Origin: Lactobacillus sp. Sy-1
GTDB lineage: Bacteria; Bacillota; Bacilli; Lactobacillales; Lactobacillaceae
NCBI RefSeq assembly: GCF_019303535.1
Contig: NZ_JACCIU010000002.1
Coordinates: forward strand, 372,001-436,000
Length of the DNA stretch: 64,000 bases
Direction: 5' to 3'
Shown piece by piece: positions 8,432 to 18,008 of the stretch (its first letter is position 1; every line of letters starts with the position of its first letter). The notes beneath the pieces are model-generated. The model was not told the DNA's origin. It ran no database searches and saw only the letters and a program-made list of their open reading frames with translations. Position numbers and translations under genes: made by a program.

Positions 8432-9304
8432 CTAACGGTTTAAAAATGGTTTAATCTTATTAAAACAGTAATTCCATAATTTTTCTTCGTTCTCTATATT
8501 ATAATAACGAGTTGGCGCTTTAATCATCTTGCATTTATTGTTAAAAAATTTACCTGAAAATCCCTTAACATCATTTGATGTAGCTAAATATACATTGGTA
8601 GCAGCACCACTGCTAGGGGCTGCCATTAAATGTGATTTTAAAGCAACCTTATAAATTAAGTTATTAATAAAACCATTATTACTATCCTGACCAAAATTAG
8701 TTGCAACTGAACCAGGATGAGAAACATTTACCGAAACGTTATTAATCCCTTCATCTTTTAAGCGTTTTGCCATGTGTTGAGTGTTCCAAATCACAAATAA
8801 CTTGCTAATTCCATAGCGTGTCTGTCCTGAATTAATCCTGTCCATATTCAGATCATTCATTCTAGGCTTAGCAATTATAGCAGTTCCAGAAGACATGTTA
8901 ATAATCCGCCCATCATTACTACTCCTTAGCCTTGGCATTAGTAATTCACTTAATAATAAGGGTGATATTACATTTAATTGCATTGTGGCTTCAATCCCAT
9001 TTTCTGTTTGGCTCCTATTATCATCTAAAACCGCCCCTGCATTATTAATTAGAACGTCCAAATGATCAAAGCTAGCTTTAAACAGATCTGCTAATTTCAT
9101 TACTGATTGCAATGAGAATAGGTCAGCAATTAAATAACTAATTTGCGGATTATTTGTACGCTTTTTTAATTCAGCAACGGTATTTCTAGCTTTTTGCTCA
9201 TTTCGACCATGGATAATAATTTGATTGCCCATTCTAGCTAACTCTAAGGCTGTTTCTTTACCGATTCCATCAGTAGCACCTGTAATTAAAATTATTTTGT
9301 TCAT
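8432..9304 (-). CDS. SDR family NAD(P)-dependent oxidoreductase (retinol-dehydrogenase-like)
   Basis: A 290-residue short-chain dehydrogenase. Seen: the cofactor motif TGATDGIGKE near the N-terminus, NNAGAV, the catalytic serine region NMSSGTA, and the catalytic YGISK (YxxxK). The extended C-terminus and sequence style fit the RDH/light-dependent protochlorophyllide-reductase-like SDR group. Substrate unknown. AAAGGAG lies 7 bp before the ATG. It follows a TetR gene by 56 bp on the same strand, and the gap holds a sequence shared with the region upstream of that TetR gene, so the regulator probably controls it. Confidence 0.9.
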   Translation of the reverse strand: MNKIILITGATDGIGKETALELARMGNQIIIHGRNEQKARNTVAELKKRTNNPQISYLIADLFSLQSVMKLADLFKASFDHLDVLINNAGAVLDDNRSQTENGIEATMQLNVISPLLLSELLMPRLRSSNDGRIINMSSGTAIIAKPRMNDLNMDRINSGQTRYGISKLFVIWNTQHMAKRLKDEGINNVSVNVSHPGSVATNFGQDSNNGFINNLIYKVALKSHLMAAPSSGAATNVYLATSNDVKGFSGKFFNNKCKMIKAPTRYYNIENEEKLWNYCFNKIKPFLNR

Positions 9305-9315
9305 TATTTCTCCTT

Positions 9316-9332
9316 TAATAAGTGACTAGTTA
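9316..9332 (+). promoter_or_regulatory. Putative TetR operator before the SDR gene
   Basis: TAATAAGTGACTAGTTA here matches the complement of 9937-9953 (TAATAAGTGACTAATCA) at 15 of 17 positions. The centre TGACTAGTTA is nearly palindromic. One copy precedes each of the two genes, in opposite orientation, as expected for an operator of the adjacent TetR protein. Confidence 0.5.
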
Positions 9333-9360
9333 GTTTTTTATGATTAAAAAATAAATCCAA

Positions 9361-9921
9361 TTACTTTTTAATCGCTTTTTTTACCATGCCAATAATGGTA
9401 TCAATTTGATTCTGTTCAATCTTAGCGTCTCGATCTAAAATTAAAGTTGGAACTGAGAAAAAAATATCAAAAACTGGCTGTGAAACCGTCACATATTCAT
9501 CATCATCGTTAATTCGTTTAAATAGCTTACTAAGGGTCTTATTTAACTCCGTTTCAAACTTAATTGCATGGTCATCAAGTAGTTCTTGGTTGTTCCAAAC
9601 CACCTTAATAAAATTATATTCATCAGGATGCTTATAAAATCCCCGAACAATAAACTTTAAAAGTGCCTCTACCTGTTCATCAATTGAATCTTGATCGTTA
9701 ATCACTTCTGATAACCCGCTTTGAATACTAGCCTTAACCTCCTCATATACACGGCTAATTAAATCGGTTTTATCCCTATAGTGAATATAAATCGTAGCAG
9801 GACTTACATTAGCGTTTTTAGCGATTTTTGCAGTCGTCATATCCATCAATCCATAATATTTACATGAATCAATAACAGACCGCTTAATTGCATTAATTTT
9901 TTCATTATCTGGTTTTCTCAT
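9361..9921 (-). CDS. TetR/AcrR family transcriptional regulator
   Basis: A 186-residue TetR-type repressor. The N-terminal HTH is clear: MTTAKIAKNANVSPATIYIH then YRDKTDLISRVYEEV (about residues 27-62). The C-terminal ligand domain is variable, so the inducer is unknown. It is followed by the SDR gene and flanked by two copies of a 17-bp site, which suggests autoregulation and control of the SDR gene. Confidence 0.9.
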   Translation of the reverse strand: MRKPDNEKINAIKRSVIDSCKYYGLMDMTTAKIAKNANVSPATIYIHYRDKTDLISRVYEEVKASIQSGLSEVINDQDSIDEQVEALLKFIVRGFYKHPDEYNFIKVVWNNQELLDDHAIKFETELNKTLSKLFKRINDDDEYVTVSQPVFDIFFSVPTLILDRDAKIEQNQIDTIIGMVKKAIKK

Positions 9922-9936
9922 GAATTCAATAATAAC

Positions 9937-9953
9937 TGATTAGTCACTTATTA
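9937..9953 (-). promoter_or_regulatory. Putative TetR operator before the tetR gene
   Basis: Second copy of the shared 17-bp site (minus strand TAATAAGTGACTAATCA), 16 bp before the TetR start codon; core TGATTAGTCA is near-palindromic. Confidence 0.5.
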
Positions 9954-9980
9954 TCAATAACTAATTAAAAATTTCAATAA

Positions 9981-10020
9981 AAAAACTTTATTCCCATCAA
10001 TAAAAAGGAATAAAGTTTTT
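9981..10020 (-). terminator. Terminator after the amino acid permease gene
   Basis: Perfect 14-bp hairpin: AAAAACTTTATTCC (9981-9994) and GGAATAAAGTTTTT (10007-10020), with A/T runs on both sides, so it may work in both directions. Confidence 0.8.
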
Positions 10021-10039
10021 AAGTTATTCAATAGATTAA

Positions 10040-11428
10040 TTATGACCTTGCTTCTAATCTTCTTTGACTAATCAATACGTATCCTCCAAAACCAACTGCC
10101 CATACAATTGCGGCAACGGCTCCGACAATATCATCAGGAATGAAGAATAGGCTAATGAAGATAACCAGGAAGAATAAAATCGTTAGTGGACTAGTGATGT
10201 TGTATAGTGGCATCTTAAATCCATTTTCAAGGTAGTCGCTTGATTGACGGTACTTACGGTGAGCAAGCATCGTTAATGCGTATACTAGAATGTACATATC
10301 ACTGGAAGCCCCAGTTACGATGGTAAACACTGATCCAGTCGCAGCACTCAAACTCATTAACGGAGTAATCAATGCTAATCCTGCTGATAGAACGATTGAC
10401 GCAGCTGGAACTCCAGATTTAGAAATTTTACCAAACTTTTCTTTCATGAAGCCGCCTTCCTTAGCTTCGGTAGCTAATTGATAGAAGTGACGACCAGCGG
10501 AGAAGATACAACTATTTAATGCTGAAGCGGCAGAAGTTAAAACAACAAAGTTGATTACTGCTGCGGCAGCTGGGATGCCAGCTAGTTCAAACACTTGAAC
10601 AAATGGACTCTTATCTGGTGAAAGTGAAGTCCATGGAATGATTCCCATGATTACAACCAATGCTCCAATGTAGAATAGTAAGATTCTAAGTAGTGTTTCG
10701 TTAACGGCCTTCTTAATAACGTGACGCGGGTTCTTAGATTCACCAATTGTAATACTTACGAATTCAATTCCTTGGAATGCGAAGAATACCATCGGGAAGG
10801 CAGAAATGAAGTTAAATGAACCGTGTGGGAATAATGTGTAGTCCTTAGTAATATTAGCTACTGATGCGTGTCCTAATGGAGTGGGACTTTGTTTAAAGAT
10901 CATGAAGACCCCCGTAGCGATCAATGCTAAGATTGCGATAATCTTAATCATTGCAAACCAGAATTCAGTTTCACCGAACAGCCGAGCTGCAACTAAGTTC
11001 AAGCCACAAAGGACTACTAAGAAGACGATTTCAATAATCCAGGCTGGAATATTAGGGAACCAGAACTGGACATAGGTTGCAACGGCGGTTACTTCAGCCA
11101 TACAAACAAAGACCAGGCCAATCCAATAGGTCCATCCTGTAAACCGCCCCGCCGCTGGGCCCAGGTACTTAGAAATAAATGAAACAAACGTGTGGTGGGA
11201 TGGATCCGAGTAAAACATTTCACCAATGGCCCGCATCATCAAGAAGAAGAACAGCCCTAGAATTAAATATACAATCAGGATGGATGGTCCCGTTTTAGAA
11301 ATCGTACTCCCTGACCCTAAAAACAAACCAGTCCCGATCGTTCCACCAATCGCGATCATTTGAACATGACGGTTGCTTAATGAACGGTAGGTTCCATCTG
11401 GATTTTCCTTAATATTTGAGTTCGCCAT
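10040..11428 (-). CDS. APC/AAT family amino acid permease
   Basis: A 462-residue secondary transporter with 12 predicted helices. The AAT-subfamily signature is at the N-terminus: RSLSNRHVQMIAIGGTIGTG then LFLGSGSTISKTGPS, followed by FVSFISKYLGPAAGRFTGWT and later FFAFQGIEFVSITIGESKNP. It imports amino acids by proton symport. The closest-looking group is the proline/histidine/aromatic AAT permeases, but substrate cannot be assigned. ATG at 11428 is chosen over a GTG at 11437 because GGGAAG precedes it at good spacing. Position beside the his operon makes histidine an attractive but unproven substrate. Confidence 0.9.
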   Translation of the reverse strand: MANSNIKENPDGTYRSLSNRHVQMIAIGGTIGTGLFLGSGSTISKTGPSILIVYLILGLFFFLMMRAIGEMFYSDPSHHTFVSFISKYLGPAAGRFTGWTYWIGLVFVCMAEVTAVATYVQFWFPNIPAWIIEIVFLVVLCGLNLVAARLFGETEFWFAMIKIIAILALIATGVFMIFKQSPTPLGHASVANITKDYTLFPHGSFNFISAFPMVFFAFQGIEFVSITIGESKNPRHVIKKAVNETLLRILLFYIGALVVIMGIIPWTSLSPDKSPFVQVFELAGIPAAAAVINFVVLTSAASALNSCIFSAGRHFYQLATEAKEGGFMKEKFGKISKSGVPAASIVLSAGLALITPLMSLSAATGSVFTIVTGASSDMYILVYALTMLAHRKYRQSSDYLENGFKMPLYNITSPLTILFFLVIFISLFFIPDDIVGAVAAIVWAVGFGGYVLISQRRLEARS

Positions 11429-11549
11429 AATTAACACTTCCCTTTTTTAATCTTGCGTTAGCAGCTTAATGTAATAAGAATTTACATGGTTCTAATCACA
11501 TTGTAATTAATTAAAAATAAATTAGTTGTTTCTCATTTAATTTTAATTT

Positions 11550-11577
11550 ATTTTAGCATACTTTTTTGCAAATGCAA
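11550..11577 (-). promoter_or_regulatory. Promoter of the amino acid permease gene
   Basis: On the minus strand TTGCAT (11577-11572), 16 bp, TAAAAT (11555-11550). A 120-base AT-rich leader follows before the start codon; I see no T-box there. Confidence 0.5.
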
Positions 11578-11672
11578 AACTTTTTTTCCAAAAAAACATT
11601 TTTTATTCGGAATTGTACGATTAAAAAGGTTATTTATGCATTAAAAGAACGTATTTATTCATGTTATAAGTG

Positions 11673-12746
11673 TTAACACTTAAATGTGGATTTAATTAGA
11701 TTTTGAATCACCTGATTATCAACTGGTTTGCCAATTGTGACCCGAATCCAATTCGGCTGTTGGCCTGAACGAACTTGGTAACCATTTTGCATTAAAACAC
11801 TGGTAATTAATTCAGCATCAGGAACTTTAAAGTAGATAAAATTAGCCGCGCTGGGATAAAATTTAAAATTAATTTGACTTAAAAATTGCACCCACTTTTC
11901 CCGCTCAACTTGATTCCGTTCAACAGTCTGCTCTACAAATTTAGAATCATTCAATGCAGCAATCGCTGCTACTTGTGAGAGCGTATTTAAGTTATATGGC
12001 AGTCTGACTGACTGCATATATTTCGCCCGGTTCGAATCCATTATAATGTATCCAACCCGATAACTAGCCAATCCATAGGCCTTTGAAAAAGTCCGCATAA
12101 TGGCAACGTTATCGTATTTGCTTAGCAACGGCACTGCAGAAACCGCCTCGTTCGCTTCTGCGTATTCAATGTATGCTTCGTCAATAATAACCAAAATATC
12201 CTCAGGGACTTGATCTAAAAAGTCCTGAATTGCAGCTAGCGAATTTAGCCCACCGGTGGGGTTATTGGGGTTACAGAGCCAAATTAAGTTCACGTTTTCA
12301 TTAATCTGTTCCAAGAATGCGGGCAGATCATTTTGCCCCTGGTCATTAACGGGAATCATTTTGACATTGGCACCTTCTAATTCGGCGTTTAACTGGTATT
12401 CTGAGAATGTTGGTTCAGAAACTAGCACTTCATCCCCAGGGGTTAAAAACACCCGTGAAACCATGGCAATGATTTCGTCTAGCCCACACCCAAAAACAAT
12501 GTTTGCAGCGGGCACTGAGAGCCGCTTTGCAATTAAATTGCGGAGTGCCGTACAGTTGCTATCAGGATAGTAATTTTGGACCTTTGGAACCGCTTCGATC
12601 ACCGCTTTTGCGACCGCCGGAGAAGTCCCGTATGGATTTTCATTAGCCGAAAGTCGAACGACCTGTTTTAACCCGTACTTTGCCTTAAGTTGACTTTCTG
12701 GAACCGGGGGAACGTAGCTCGCTAATTCTTTGACCGTATTTTTCAT
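11673..12746 (-). CDS. hisC: Histidinol-phosphate aminotransferase
   Basis: Last gene of the his operon, 357 residues. It transfers an amino group from glutamate to imidazole-acetol phosphate, with PLP as cofactor. Seen: RLSANENPYGTSP near the N-terminus, CNPNNPTGG, DEAYIEYA, and the PLP-lysine motif RTFSKAYGLASYRVGY. The length is normal for HisC. ATG at 12746 is chosen because AAGGGG lies upstream; the in-frame TTG at 12755 is too close. It is separated from hisE by 15 bp. No strong terminator is visible after its stop; a short palindrome GTGTTAACAC overlaps the end. Confidence 0.95.
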   Translation of the reverse strand: MKNTVKELASYVPPVPESQLKAKYGLKQVVRLSANENPYGTSPAVAKAVIEAVPKVQNYYPDSNCTALRNLIAKRLSVPAANIVFGCGLDEIIAMVSRVFLTPGDEVLVSEPTFSEYQLNAELEGANVKMIPVNDQGQNDLPAFLEQINENVNLIWLCNPNNPTGGLNSLAAIQDFLDQVPEDILVIIDEAYIEYAEANEAVSAVPLLSKYDNVAIMRTFSKAYGLASYRVGYIIMDSNRAKYMQSVRLPYNLNTLSQVAAIAALNDSKFVEQTVERNQVEREKWVQFLSQINFKFYPSAANFIYFKVPDAELITSVLMQNGYQVRSGQQPNWIRVTIGKPVDNQVIQNLIKSTFKC

Positions 12747-12761
12747 TATCAACAACCCCTT

Positions 12762-13088
12762 CTATAGCTTTTCGATTGGCGCCCGGTCCTTGTATTGGCT
12801 CATTTTGCCAACTCGTGAACCCAATTCAGATTTGATTTGATTAAAGGAGACGCCTGATTCCACTAGTAATACCATTAAGTGGTATAGCATGTCGGCAGTT
12901 TCATATTGCAGTTCCTTTGGATCATTATTTTTAGCAGCTACAATTACTTCGGTGGTCTCTTCACCCACCTTTTTCAAAATCTTGTCCATTCCCTTGGTGA
13001 ATAAATAGTCGGTATAAGACCCCTTCACTGGTTCTGCTTTCCGTTGTTTAACCATTTCATATAGTTCTTCTAGTGTTTGTTTAGCCAT
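12762..13088 (-). CDS. hisE: Phosphoribosyl-ATP pyrophosphatase
   Basis: A 108-residue MazG-like alpha-helical enzyme that removes pyrophosphate from phosphoribosyl-ATP (second step). Motifs: SYTDYLFTKGMDKILKKVGE, then EETTEVIVAAKN and ETADMLYHLMVLL, carrying the metal-binding acidic residues. Separate from HisI here (5 bp apart), as in many Firmicutes. Confidence 0.95.
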   Translation of the reverse strand: MAKQTLEELYEMVKQRKAEPVKGSYTDYLFTKGMDKILKKVGEETTEVIVAAKNNDPKELQYETADMLYHLMVLLVESGVSFNQIKSELGSRVGKMSQYKDRAPIEKL

Positions 13089-13093
13089 ATTAA

Positions 13094-13423
13094 TTACCCC
13101 TTTTTTGGATTCATTTTAACTGGATTAAAAAAGCAACTTTGTTTTCCGGTGTGGCATGCTGGTCCGTTGGGCACCACCGTCACTAATAATGTATCTGCAT
13201 CACAATCTAGGGTCATGTTAACCACCCGTTGTGTATTGCCACTGGTGGCACCCTTATGCCACAATTCTTTTCTAGATCGCGACCAAAACCAAGTTTCACC
13301 ACTTGCAAGCGTGCGTTGGTAACTATCAGCATTCATCCAAGCCACCATCAATACTTGGCCGGTATTAGCATCCACCACCACGGTGGTTAACAACCCGGTT
13401 TGCTTATCAAAATTAGGTTTCAT
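13094..13423 (-). CDS. hisI: Phosphoribosyl-AMP cyclohydrolase
   Basis: A 109-residue single-domain enzyme opening the adenine ring of phosphoribosyl-AMP (third step). Seen: [38 protein letters not shown], the metal-binding [11 protein letters not shown] and the Cys-containing [13 protein letters not shown]. It overlaps hisF by 4 bp (ATGA) and is followed by hisE. Confidence 0.95.
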   Translation of the reverse strand: MKPNFDKQTGLLTTVVVDANTGQVLMVAWMNADSYQRTLASGETWFWSRSRKELWHKGATSGNTQRVVNMTLDCDADTLLVTVVPNGPACHTGKQSCFFNPVKMNPKKG

Positions 13424-14181
13424 CGTCTCACCACCACTCCATTTGCCTGTAACGAACGTTTAACATCTGGAATCGATAGTTCTCGGTAGTGAAAAATAGA
13501 GGCGGCCAACGCTCCGGTAACGGATGGATTTTGAAACAGGGTGATAAAGTCCGCGGTTTTGCCAGCCCCGCCTGAAGCAATGATTGGCACCGTCACTAAC
13601 TTACCTAATTCAGTGTATAGTTGGGTATCAAATCCCTGCTTAGTTCCATCACGATCCATGCTGGTTACTAATAGTTCCCCAGCGCCATTTGCAACCGCTT
13701 GTTGCGCCCATTTAAGCGCGTTAATTCCCGTATTCTTGGTTCCACCATGGGTATAAACCAAAAACTGTTTGCTAGGCGCATCCCATTTAACGTCAATTGC
13801 GACCACAATTGCTTGACTGCCAAACCGCTTGGCACCAGCGGTAATCAAAGCGGGGTTAGCAATTGCTGCTGAATTGATTGCAACCTTGTCCGCTCCGGCA
13901 TGTAAAAGGCGGTCCATATCAGCCAATGAACTAATGCCCCCACCAACGGTTAGTGGCATAAAGACCTGTTGGGAAACCTGTTCAACTACGTCGGCCATCG
14001 TTTTGCGGTGCTCATTCGTTGCGGTAATGTCCAAGAACACCAGTTCATCCGCTCCTTGTTGCTCGTAGACCGCCGCAATTTCAACTGGATCACCGACGTC
14101 TTGAAGGTTAACAAAATTAACTCCCTTTTTGACCCGTCCGTTGGCAATATCTAGACATGGAATAATTCGTTTTGCTAACAT
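13420..14181 (-). CDS. hisF: Imidazole glycerol phosphate synthase, cyclase subunit
   Basis: A 253-residue TIM barrel that with HisH makes imidazole glycerol phosphate and AICAR. Family marks: the start [20 protein letters not shown] with catalytic Asp11, [22 protein letters not shown], and [13 protein letters not shown] with the second catalytic Asp. Full length. It overlaps hisA by 7 bp at the start and hisI by 4 bp at the end. Confidence 0.96.
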   Translation of the reverse strand: MLAKRIIPCLDIANGRVKKGVNFVNLQDVGDPVEIAAVYEQQGADELVFLDITATNEHRKTMADVVEQVSQQVFMPLTVGGGISSLADMDRLLHAGADKVAINSAAIANPALITAGAKRFGSQAIVVAIDVKWDAPSKQFLVYTHGGTKNTGINALKWAQQAVANGAGELLVTSMDRDGTKQGFDTQLYTELGKLVTVPIIASGGAGKTADFITLFQNPSVTGALAASIFHYRELSIPDVKRSLQANGVVVRR

Positions 14182-14894
14182 TGGTTCACCTCCGCCACCT
14201 GTTTTAAGGTCAGCTGCTTTGCTGCTAGTGCCTTCCCGACAATTACATCATTCAACCCAAGCGATTGCAGTTTTAACACGTCTGCCACGTCTCGTACGCC
14301 GCCTGACGCAACGATTGTTAAATCTGGAAATTGCTGGTGCAAGCCGCCTAACAACTTAAAATTAGGACCAGCAAGGGTGCCATCGGTCGCGGTATCCGTG
14401 ACGATAAAGCGATTCGCTCCGGCAGCAGCCATTGCATTAATCAATTCAGCCATTTTGACTGAAGACTGGTTCAACCAACCATCAGTTGCAACCAGCCCGT
14501 TCAAACCATCAATCCCAATCGTGATGCGGTCACTGCCATATTTGGTTAGCATGGCAGTGGTGAATTCTGGATCTTTAAGCGCCACCGAACCCAGAATCAC
14601 CCTTTGCACCCCACCGGTTAGGTACGATTCGATCGTTGCTTCGGTCCTAATGCCACCCCCAATTTCGGTGGTTCCGTTAATAATTTCCGCAATTTTGGTT
14701 ACTAACTCAGCATTAACCGGTTGGCCATCCTTGGCACCGTCTAGATCAACAACGTGAAGGGCGTTAATTCCAGAAGCAGATATTGAGCGCGCTTGATCAA
14801 GTGGATCCGCATTTATTAACGTTGACTGGTCATAATCGCCCTGATAGAGGCGAATACTATTGCCTGATTTTAAATCAATCGCTGGATAAATCAT
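14175..14894 (-). CDS. hisA: ProFAR isomerase
   Basis: A 239-residue TIM barrel (phosphoribosylformimino-5-aminoimidazole carboxamide ribotide isomerase) doing the Amadori rearrangement before HisHF. Seen: [20 protein letters not shown] with catalytic Asp, [21 protein letters not shown], and [14 protein letters not shown] with the second catalytic Asp. It overlaps hisH by 4 bp (ATGA). Confidence 0.96.
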   Translation of the reverse strand: MIYPAIDLKSGNSIRLYQGDYDQSTLINADPLDQARSISASGINALHVVDLDGAKDGQPVNAELVTKIAEIINGTTEIGGGIRTEATIESYLTGGVQRVILGSVALKDPEFTTAMLTKYGSDRITIGIDGLNGLVATDGWLNQSSVKMAELINAMAAAGANRFIVTDTATDGTLAGPNFKLLGGLHQQFPDLTIVASGGVRDVADVLKLQSLGLNDVIVGKALAAKQLTLKQVAEVNQC

Positions 14895-15505
14895 TTCGCC
14901 ACCACCTGTTCAAAAAACGTTTTCAATAAATATAAGCCGACTTGACCACTTTTTTCAGGATGGAATTGGAATCCGTAGATATTATCCCGATTTACAATCG
15001 CTGGAATTTGTAATCCATAGTCAACACTAGAAACAATGTATTGCGGATTGCATACTGCGTAGTATGAGTGGGTGAAATAAGTATATTGATTTTGAATGCC
15101 CTTAAACACCGTCTGCTGATTCATTAGTTGATTTTCGTTCCAACCTGCTTGGGGAACGATTCGCTGCCCGTTATCATCCGGAATCTTTTCAATGCGTCCG
15201 GGAATTAACCCTAATCCCTTGGTGTTGCCAAATTCAGTTGAGGAATCAAATAGCATCTGCATTCCCAAACAGATTCCCAAGAAGGGCGTCCCCTGATTAA
15301 CGGTTTCTTGAATTACCGATACTAATCCGCGGTCTGCTAGCGTATCCATTGCATCCTTGAACGCCCCCACGCCGGGAAATAGGACCGCAGATGAGTTCTT
15401 GATTTGCTCAGGATCAGCAGTTAACTGAGCGTCGACCCCCACTCGTTGACAGGCCTTCAAAACGTTGTAAACGTTCCCAGCATTGTAATCAATAATCGAA
15501 ATCAT
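14891..15505 (-). CDS. hisH: Imidazole glycerol phosphate synthase, glutaminase subunit
   Basis: A 204-residue class I glutamine amidotransferase that supplies ammonia to HisF. Catalytic triad context: nucleophile in [12 protein letters not shown] and the His/Glu pair in [11 protein letters not shown]-terminal [11 protein letters not shown]. Its ATG directly overlaps the stop codon that hisB would use if the hisB frameshift were repaired (TAATG). Confidence 0.96.
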   Translation of the reverse strand: MISIIDYNAGNVYNVLKACQRVGVDAQLTADPEQIKNSSAVLFPGVGAFKDAMDTLADRGLVSVIQETVNQGTPFLGICLGMQMLFDSSTEFGNTKGLGLIPGRIEKIPDDNGQRIVPQAGWNENQLMNQQTVFKGIQNQYTYFTHSYYAVCNPQYIVSSVDYGLQIPAIVNRDNIYGFQFHPEKSGQVGLYLLKTFFEQVVAK

Positions 15506-16088
15506 TAAATGACCCCCTTCGTAGAGTTAACTCCCTTAATTTCAGGATTAATCGTAACCGCCTTGCGTAATGCCCGCCCCGTTGCCTTAAACAACGCTTC
15601 AATCTTGTGGTGGTATTTCTTCCATAGAGAACCCGCGCATGGAGGTTCATTAAACCGTTGAACGCCAACGCTTGAAAGAAGTCCTCAGTCACTTCCGTCT
15701 CAAAGGTCCCCAGCCGTGGATTATCTAATTCGGCATCGAAGACTAGGTAGGCGCGGCCGCTTAAGTCGACCACCACCTGTGCCAACGTCTCATCCATTGG
15801 TACGAAGGCATCTCCATACCGCTCGATTTGCATCTTATCCCCTAATGCTTCTTTTAGGCACTCGCCGATTGCAATCCCAGCGTCTTCAACGGAGTGGTGG
15901 GAATCAACGTTGAGATCACCATTCACCTTCACTGTTAACCCAAACCGGCCGTGTTTAGCAAATAGTTCTAACATGTGGTCAAAGAAGCCGACCCCCGTAT
16001 TAATATCAATGCCAGTTTGTTCATCCAGATTCAATTCCACTAAAATATCGGTCTCATTGGTTTTTCTAGCAACTTTCGCACTTCGCAT
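15505..16088 (-). pseudogene. hisB: Imidazoleglycerol-phosphate dehydratase, one-base frameshift near the 3' end
   Basis: Monofunctional HisB dehydrates imidazole glycerol phosphate using two manganese ions. The first two thirds are normal ([47 protein letters not shown]). After YGRNT the frame goes wrong and reads [13 protein letters not shown], ending at 15489 inside hisH. In the other frame the same DNA reads [15 protein letters not shown] and ends VNSTKGVI with a stop at 15505-15507, the normal HisB C-terminus. One base is missing near 15607-15614 (plus strand GTGGTGGT, expected GTGGTGGGT). Repaired, the protein is 194 residues, the usual length. The lost part holds the second metal-binding HH motif, so the broken product should be inactive. 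Sequencing error is the alternative. Confidence 0.9.
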
Positions 16089-16090
16089 CT

Positions 16091-17377
16091 TTATTCATCC
16101 TTTCCATTAAATCTAGCTTCAACGGCTCTGGCGTGGGCTTCCAACCCTTCCGTCCGGGCTAACTTAGTAATCGCTGCTACGTCGGCTTGCAAACTAGGCT
16201 TATCAAATTGAATAAATTGCGTTCGCTTAACAAAGTCATACACACCTAGTGGAGACGCAAACCGCGCCGTCCCACCGGTTGGTAATACGTGATTAGGTCC
16301 GGCAACGTAATCACCAAGGGGTTCACTAGCATAGCGGCCTAAGAATACTGAGCCAGCATTTTTAATCAACCCGAGGTATTGAGTGGGGTTCTTAAGTTGC
16401 ACTTCCAAGTGTTCTGGCGCCACCGTGTTCATTAATTCAAACATGTCGCTAACGTCCTTCATCACCGCAATGAATCCCCGTTCTTCAACCGATGCAGAAG
16501 CAATTTCCCTCCGGGGAAGGGTTCCTAATTGTTGATCAACGGCTTTTGATACCGCCTCCGCTAACTGTTCACTATCGGTAATTAACATTGGTCGTGCCCG
16601 CTTATCGTGTTCCGCTTGGGATAATAAATCAGCTGCCACTTCTGCAGCATCGGCGGTGTCATCAGCTAAGATTCCAATTTCTGAGGGTCCGGCAACCATG
16701 TCGATTGCCACCTTCCCAAAGACCTGTTTCTTAGCGGTTGCAACAAAGATGTTTCCGGGTCCCATAATCTTATCAACTGGTTGGATGCTTTCGGTCCCAT
16801 ACGCCAAGGCAGCAATTGCTTGGGCGCCACCAACTTGGTAGACTTCATCCACCCCTGCAAGCTTGGCTGCAGCTAACACCGCTGGGTTAACCCCGTTGGG
16901 TTGTGGTGGGGTAACCATTACCACTCTTTTAACCCCCGCTAGTTTAGCGGGAATTCCACACATCATAATGGTTGAGGGATAAGCAGCGGTCCCACCTGGA
17001 ACGTATAATCCAACACTTTCGATCGGGGTAATCTTTTCCCCCCTCATGATTCCGGGAGTGCTAACGTCAACAAAACTATTTTCAATTTCCTGTTTGTGAA
17101 AGCTGGTGATGTTACGTTTAGCCAGCTCCAAAGCGGCCCTTAGATCGTCATCAATGTTAGATAACGCTTGTTCTAATTGAAAATCTGGAATCGAAAAGTC
17201 CGCTAGGTTCACGTTATCAAACTTGCGTTCGTAGTCCCGTAAGGCGTCGTCACCGTTTTGGGCAACGTTTTGAATAATTTCGTTCACCGTCTGTTCAATC
17301 TTTAAATCGACCGTTTGGCTGGTATAGTTTTCAACAATTTTTTTCATGGCTGGTAGTGATTCTCTATATATTTTCAT
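16091..17377 (-). CDS. hisD: Histidinol dehydrogenase
   Basis: A 428-residue zinc enzyme that oxidises histidinol to histidine in two NAD-dependent steps. Seen: [62 protein letters not shown], and the catalytic APEHLEV plus [14 protein letters not shown]. The second ATG (17377) has better spacing from AGGAG than the one at 17383. It overlaps the 3' end of hisG by about 14 bp and precedes hisB by 2 bp. Confidence 0.95.
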   Translation of the reverse strand: MKIYRESLPAMKKIVENYTSQTVDLKIEQTVNEIIQNVAQNGDDALRDYERKFDNVNLADFSIPDFQLEQALSNIDDDLRAALELAKRNITSFHKQEIENSFVDVSTPGIMRGEKITPIESVGLYVPGGTAAYPSTIMMCGIPAKLAGVKRVVMVTPPQPNGVNPAVLAAAKLAGVDEVYQVGGAQAIAALAYGTESIQPVDKIMGPGNIFVATAKKQVFGKVAIDMVAGPSEIGILADDTADAAEVAADLLSQAEHDKRARPMLITDSEQLAEAVSKAVDQQLGTLPRREIASASVEERGFIAVMKDVSDMFELMNTVAPEHLEVQLKNPTQYLGLIKNAGSVFLGRYASEPLGDYVAGPNHVLPTGGTARFASPLGVYDFVKRTQFIQFDKPSLQADVAAITKLARTEGLEAHARAVEARFNGKDE

Positions 17378-18008
17378 ATTCATTCGCTCCTATTACTGCA
17401 CTCAATTTATCAACTAGTTTAAAAATTTCATTTCGTTTTTGCTTTAAGGCTACCGGGTTGGCAACCAAGCGGCTGGTAATTACGTCTAACCAATCATGGA
17501 CCACCAGGTGGTTAACTCGTAGGGTGGTGCCAGTTTCCGTTAGATCAACAATTGCATCCGCTAGCCCGGTTAATGGTGCTAATTCAACCGAACCAGCAAT
17601 TTTAATAATTTCAACGTCTTCGCCCTTACCGTCAAAGTAACGGCGGGCCACCTCAGGATACTTGGTCCCAATTACCTTGCGGTGGGATTGATTCCAATCA
17701 AAATCCCGCTTTGCGGCTACGATGAATTGACAACGACCGGTGCCTAAATCCAATAATTCATCAACTTGACTCAGGTTGGATTGTTCAGCTAAAACGTCGC
17801 TGCCAACCACTCCTAAATCAGCCGTCCCCGTTCTCAGGTAGGTACAGACGTCGTCGCCCTTTACCAATATGAATTGGTACTGGTCAGCTAGCGTGATGAT
17901 TAGCTTGCGCTCCTTGTTCACTAACGGAGTACAATCAATCCCACACGCCTCTAGTAGTGGAATCAACTTCTCTTCTACTCGGCCCTTAGTTAATGCAATC
18001 TTCAGCAT
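17364..18008 (-). CDS. hisG: ATP phosphoribosyltransferase, short form
   Basis: A 214-residue short-form HisG, catalysing the first, committed step (ATP plus PRPP). Seen: MLKIALTKGRVEEK, the tract RTGTADLGVVGSDVLAE and the PRPP loop DLTETGTTLRVN. It lacks the C-terminal regulatory domain of long HisG, which explains the hisZ partner gene directly upstream (7-bp overlap). Confidence 0.96.
   Translation of the reverse strand: MLKIALTKGRVEEKLIPLLEACGIDCTPLVNKERKLIITLADQYQFILVKGDDVCTYLRTGTADLGVVGSDVLAEQSNLSQVDELLDLGTGRCQFIVAAKRDFDWNQSHRKVIGTKYPEVARRYFDGKGEDVEIIKIAGSVELAPLTGLADAIVDLTETGTTLRVNHLVVHDWLDVITSRLVANPVALKQKRNEIFKLVDKLSAVIGANEYENI

Noticed and set aside
11438-11672. Searched for a riboswitch upstream of the amino acid permease
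   Set aside because: Only an AT-rich leader and a promoter-like pair are seen; no T-box sequence or strong terminator.
12256-14757. Several plus-strand frames inside hisC, hisF and hisA
   Set aside because: Antisense to intact his genes; the translations resemble no family.
15600-15620. Programmed ribosomal frameshifting in hisB
   Set aside because: No slippery heptamer or downstream structure is evident, and HisB is not known to need recoding. A simple one-base deletion or read error explains it.
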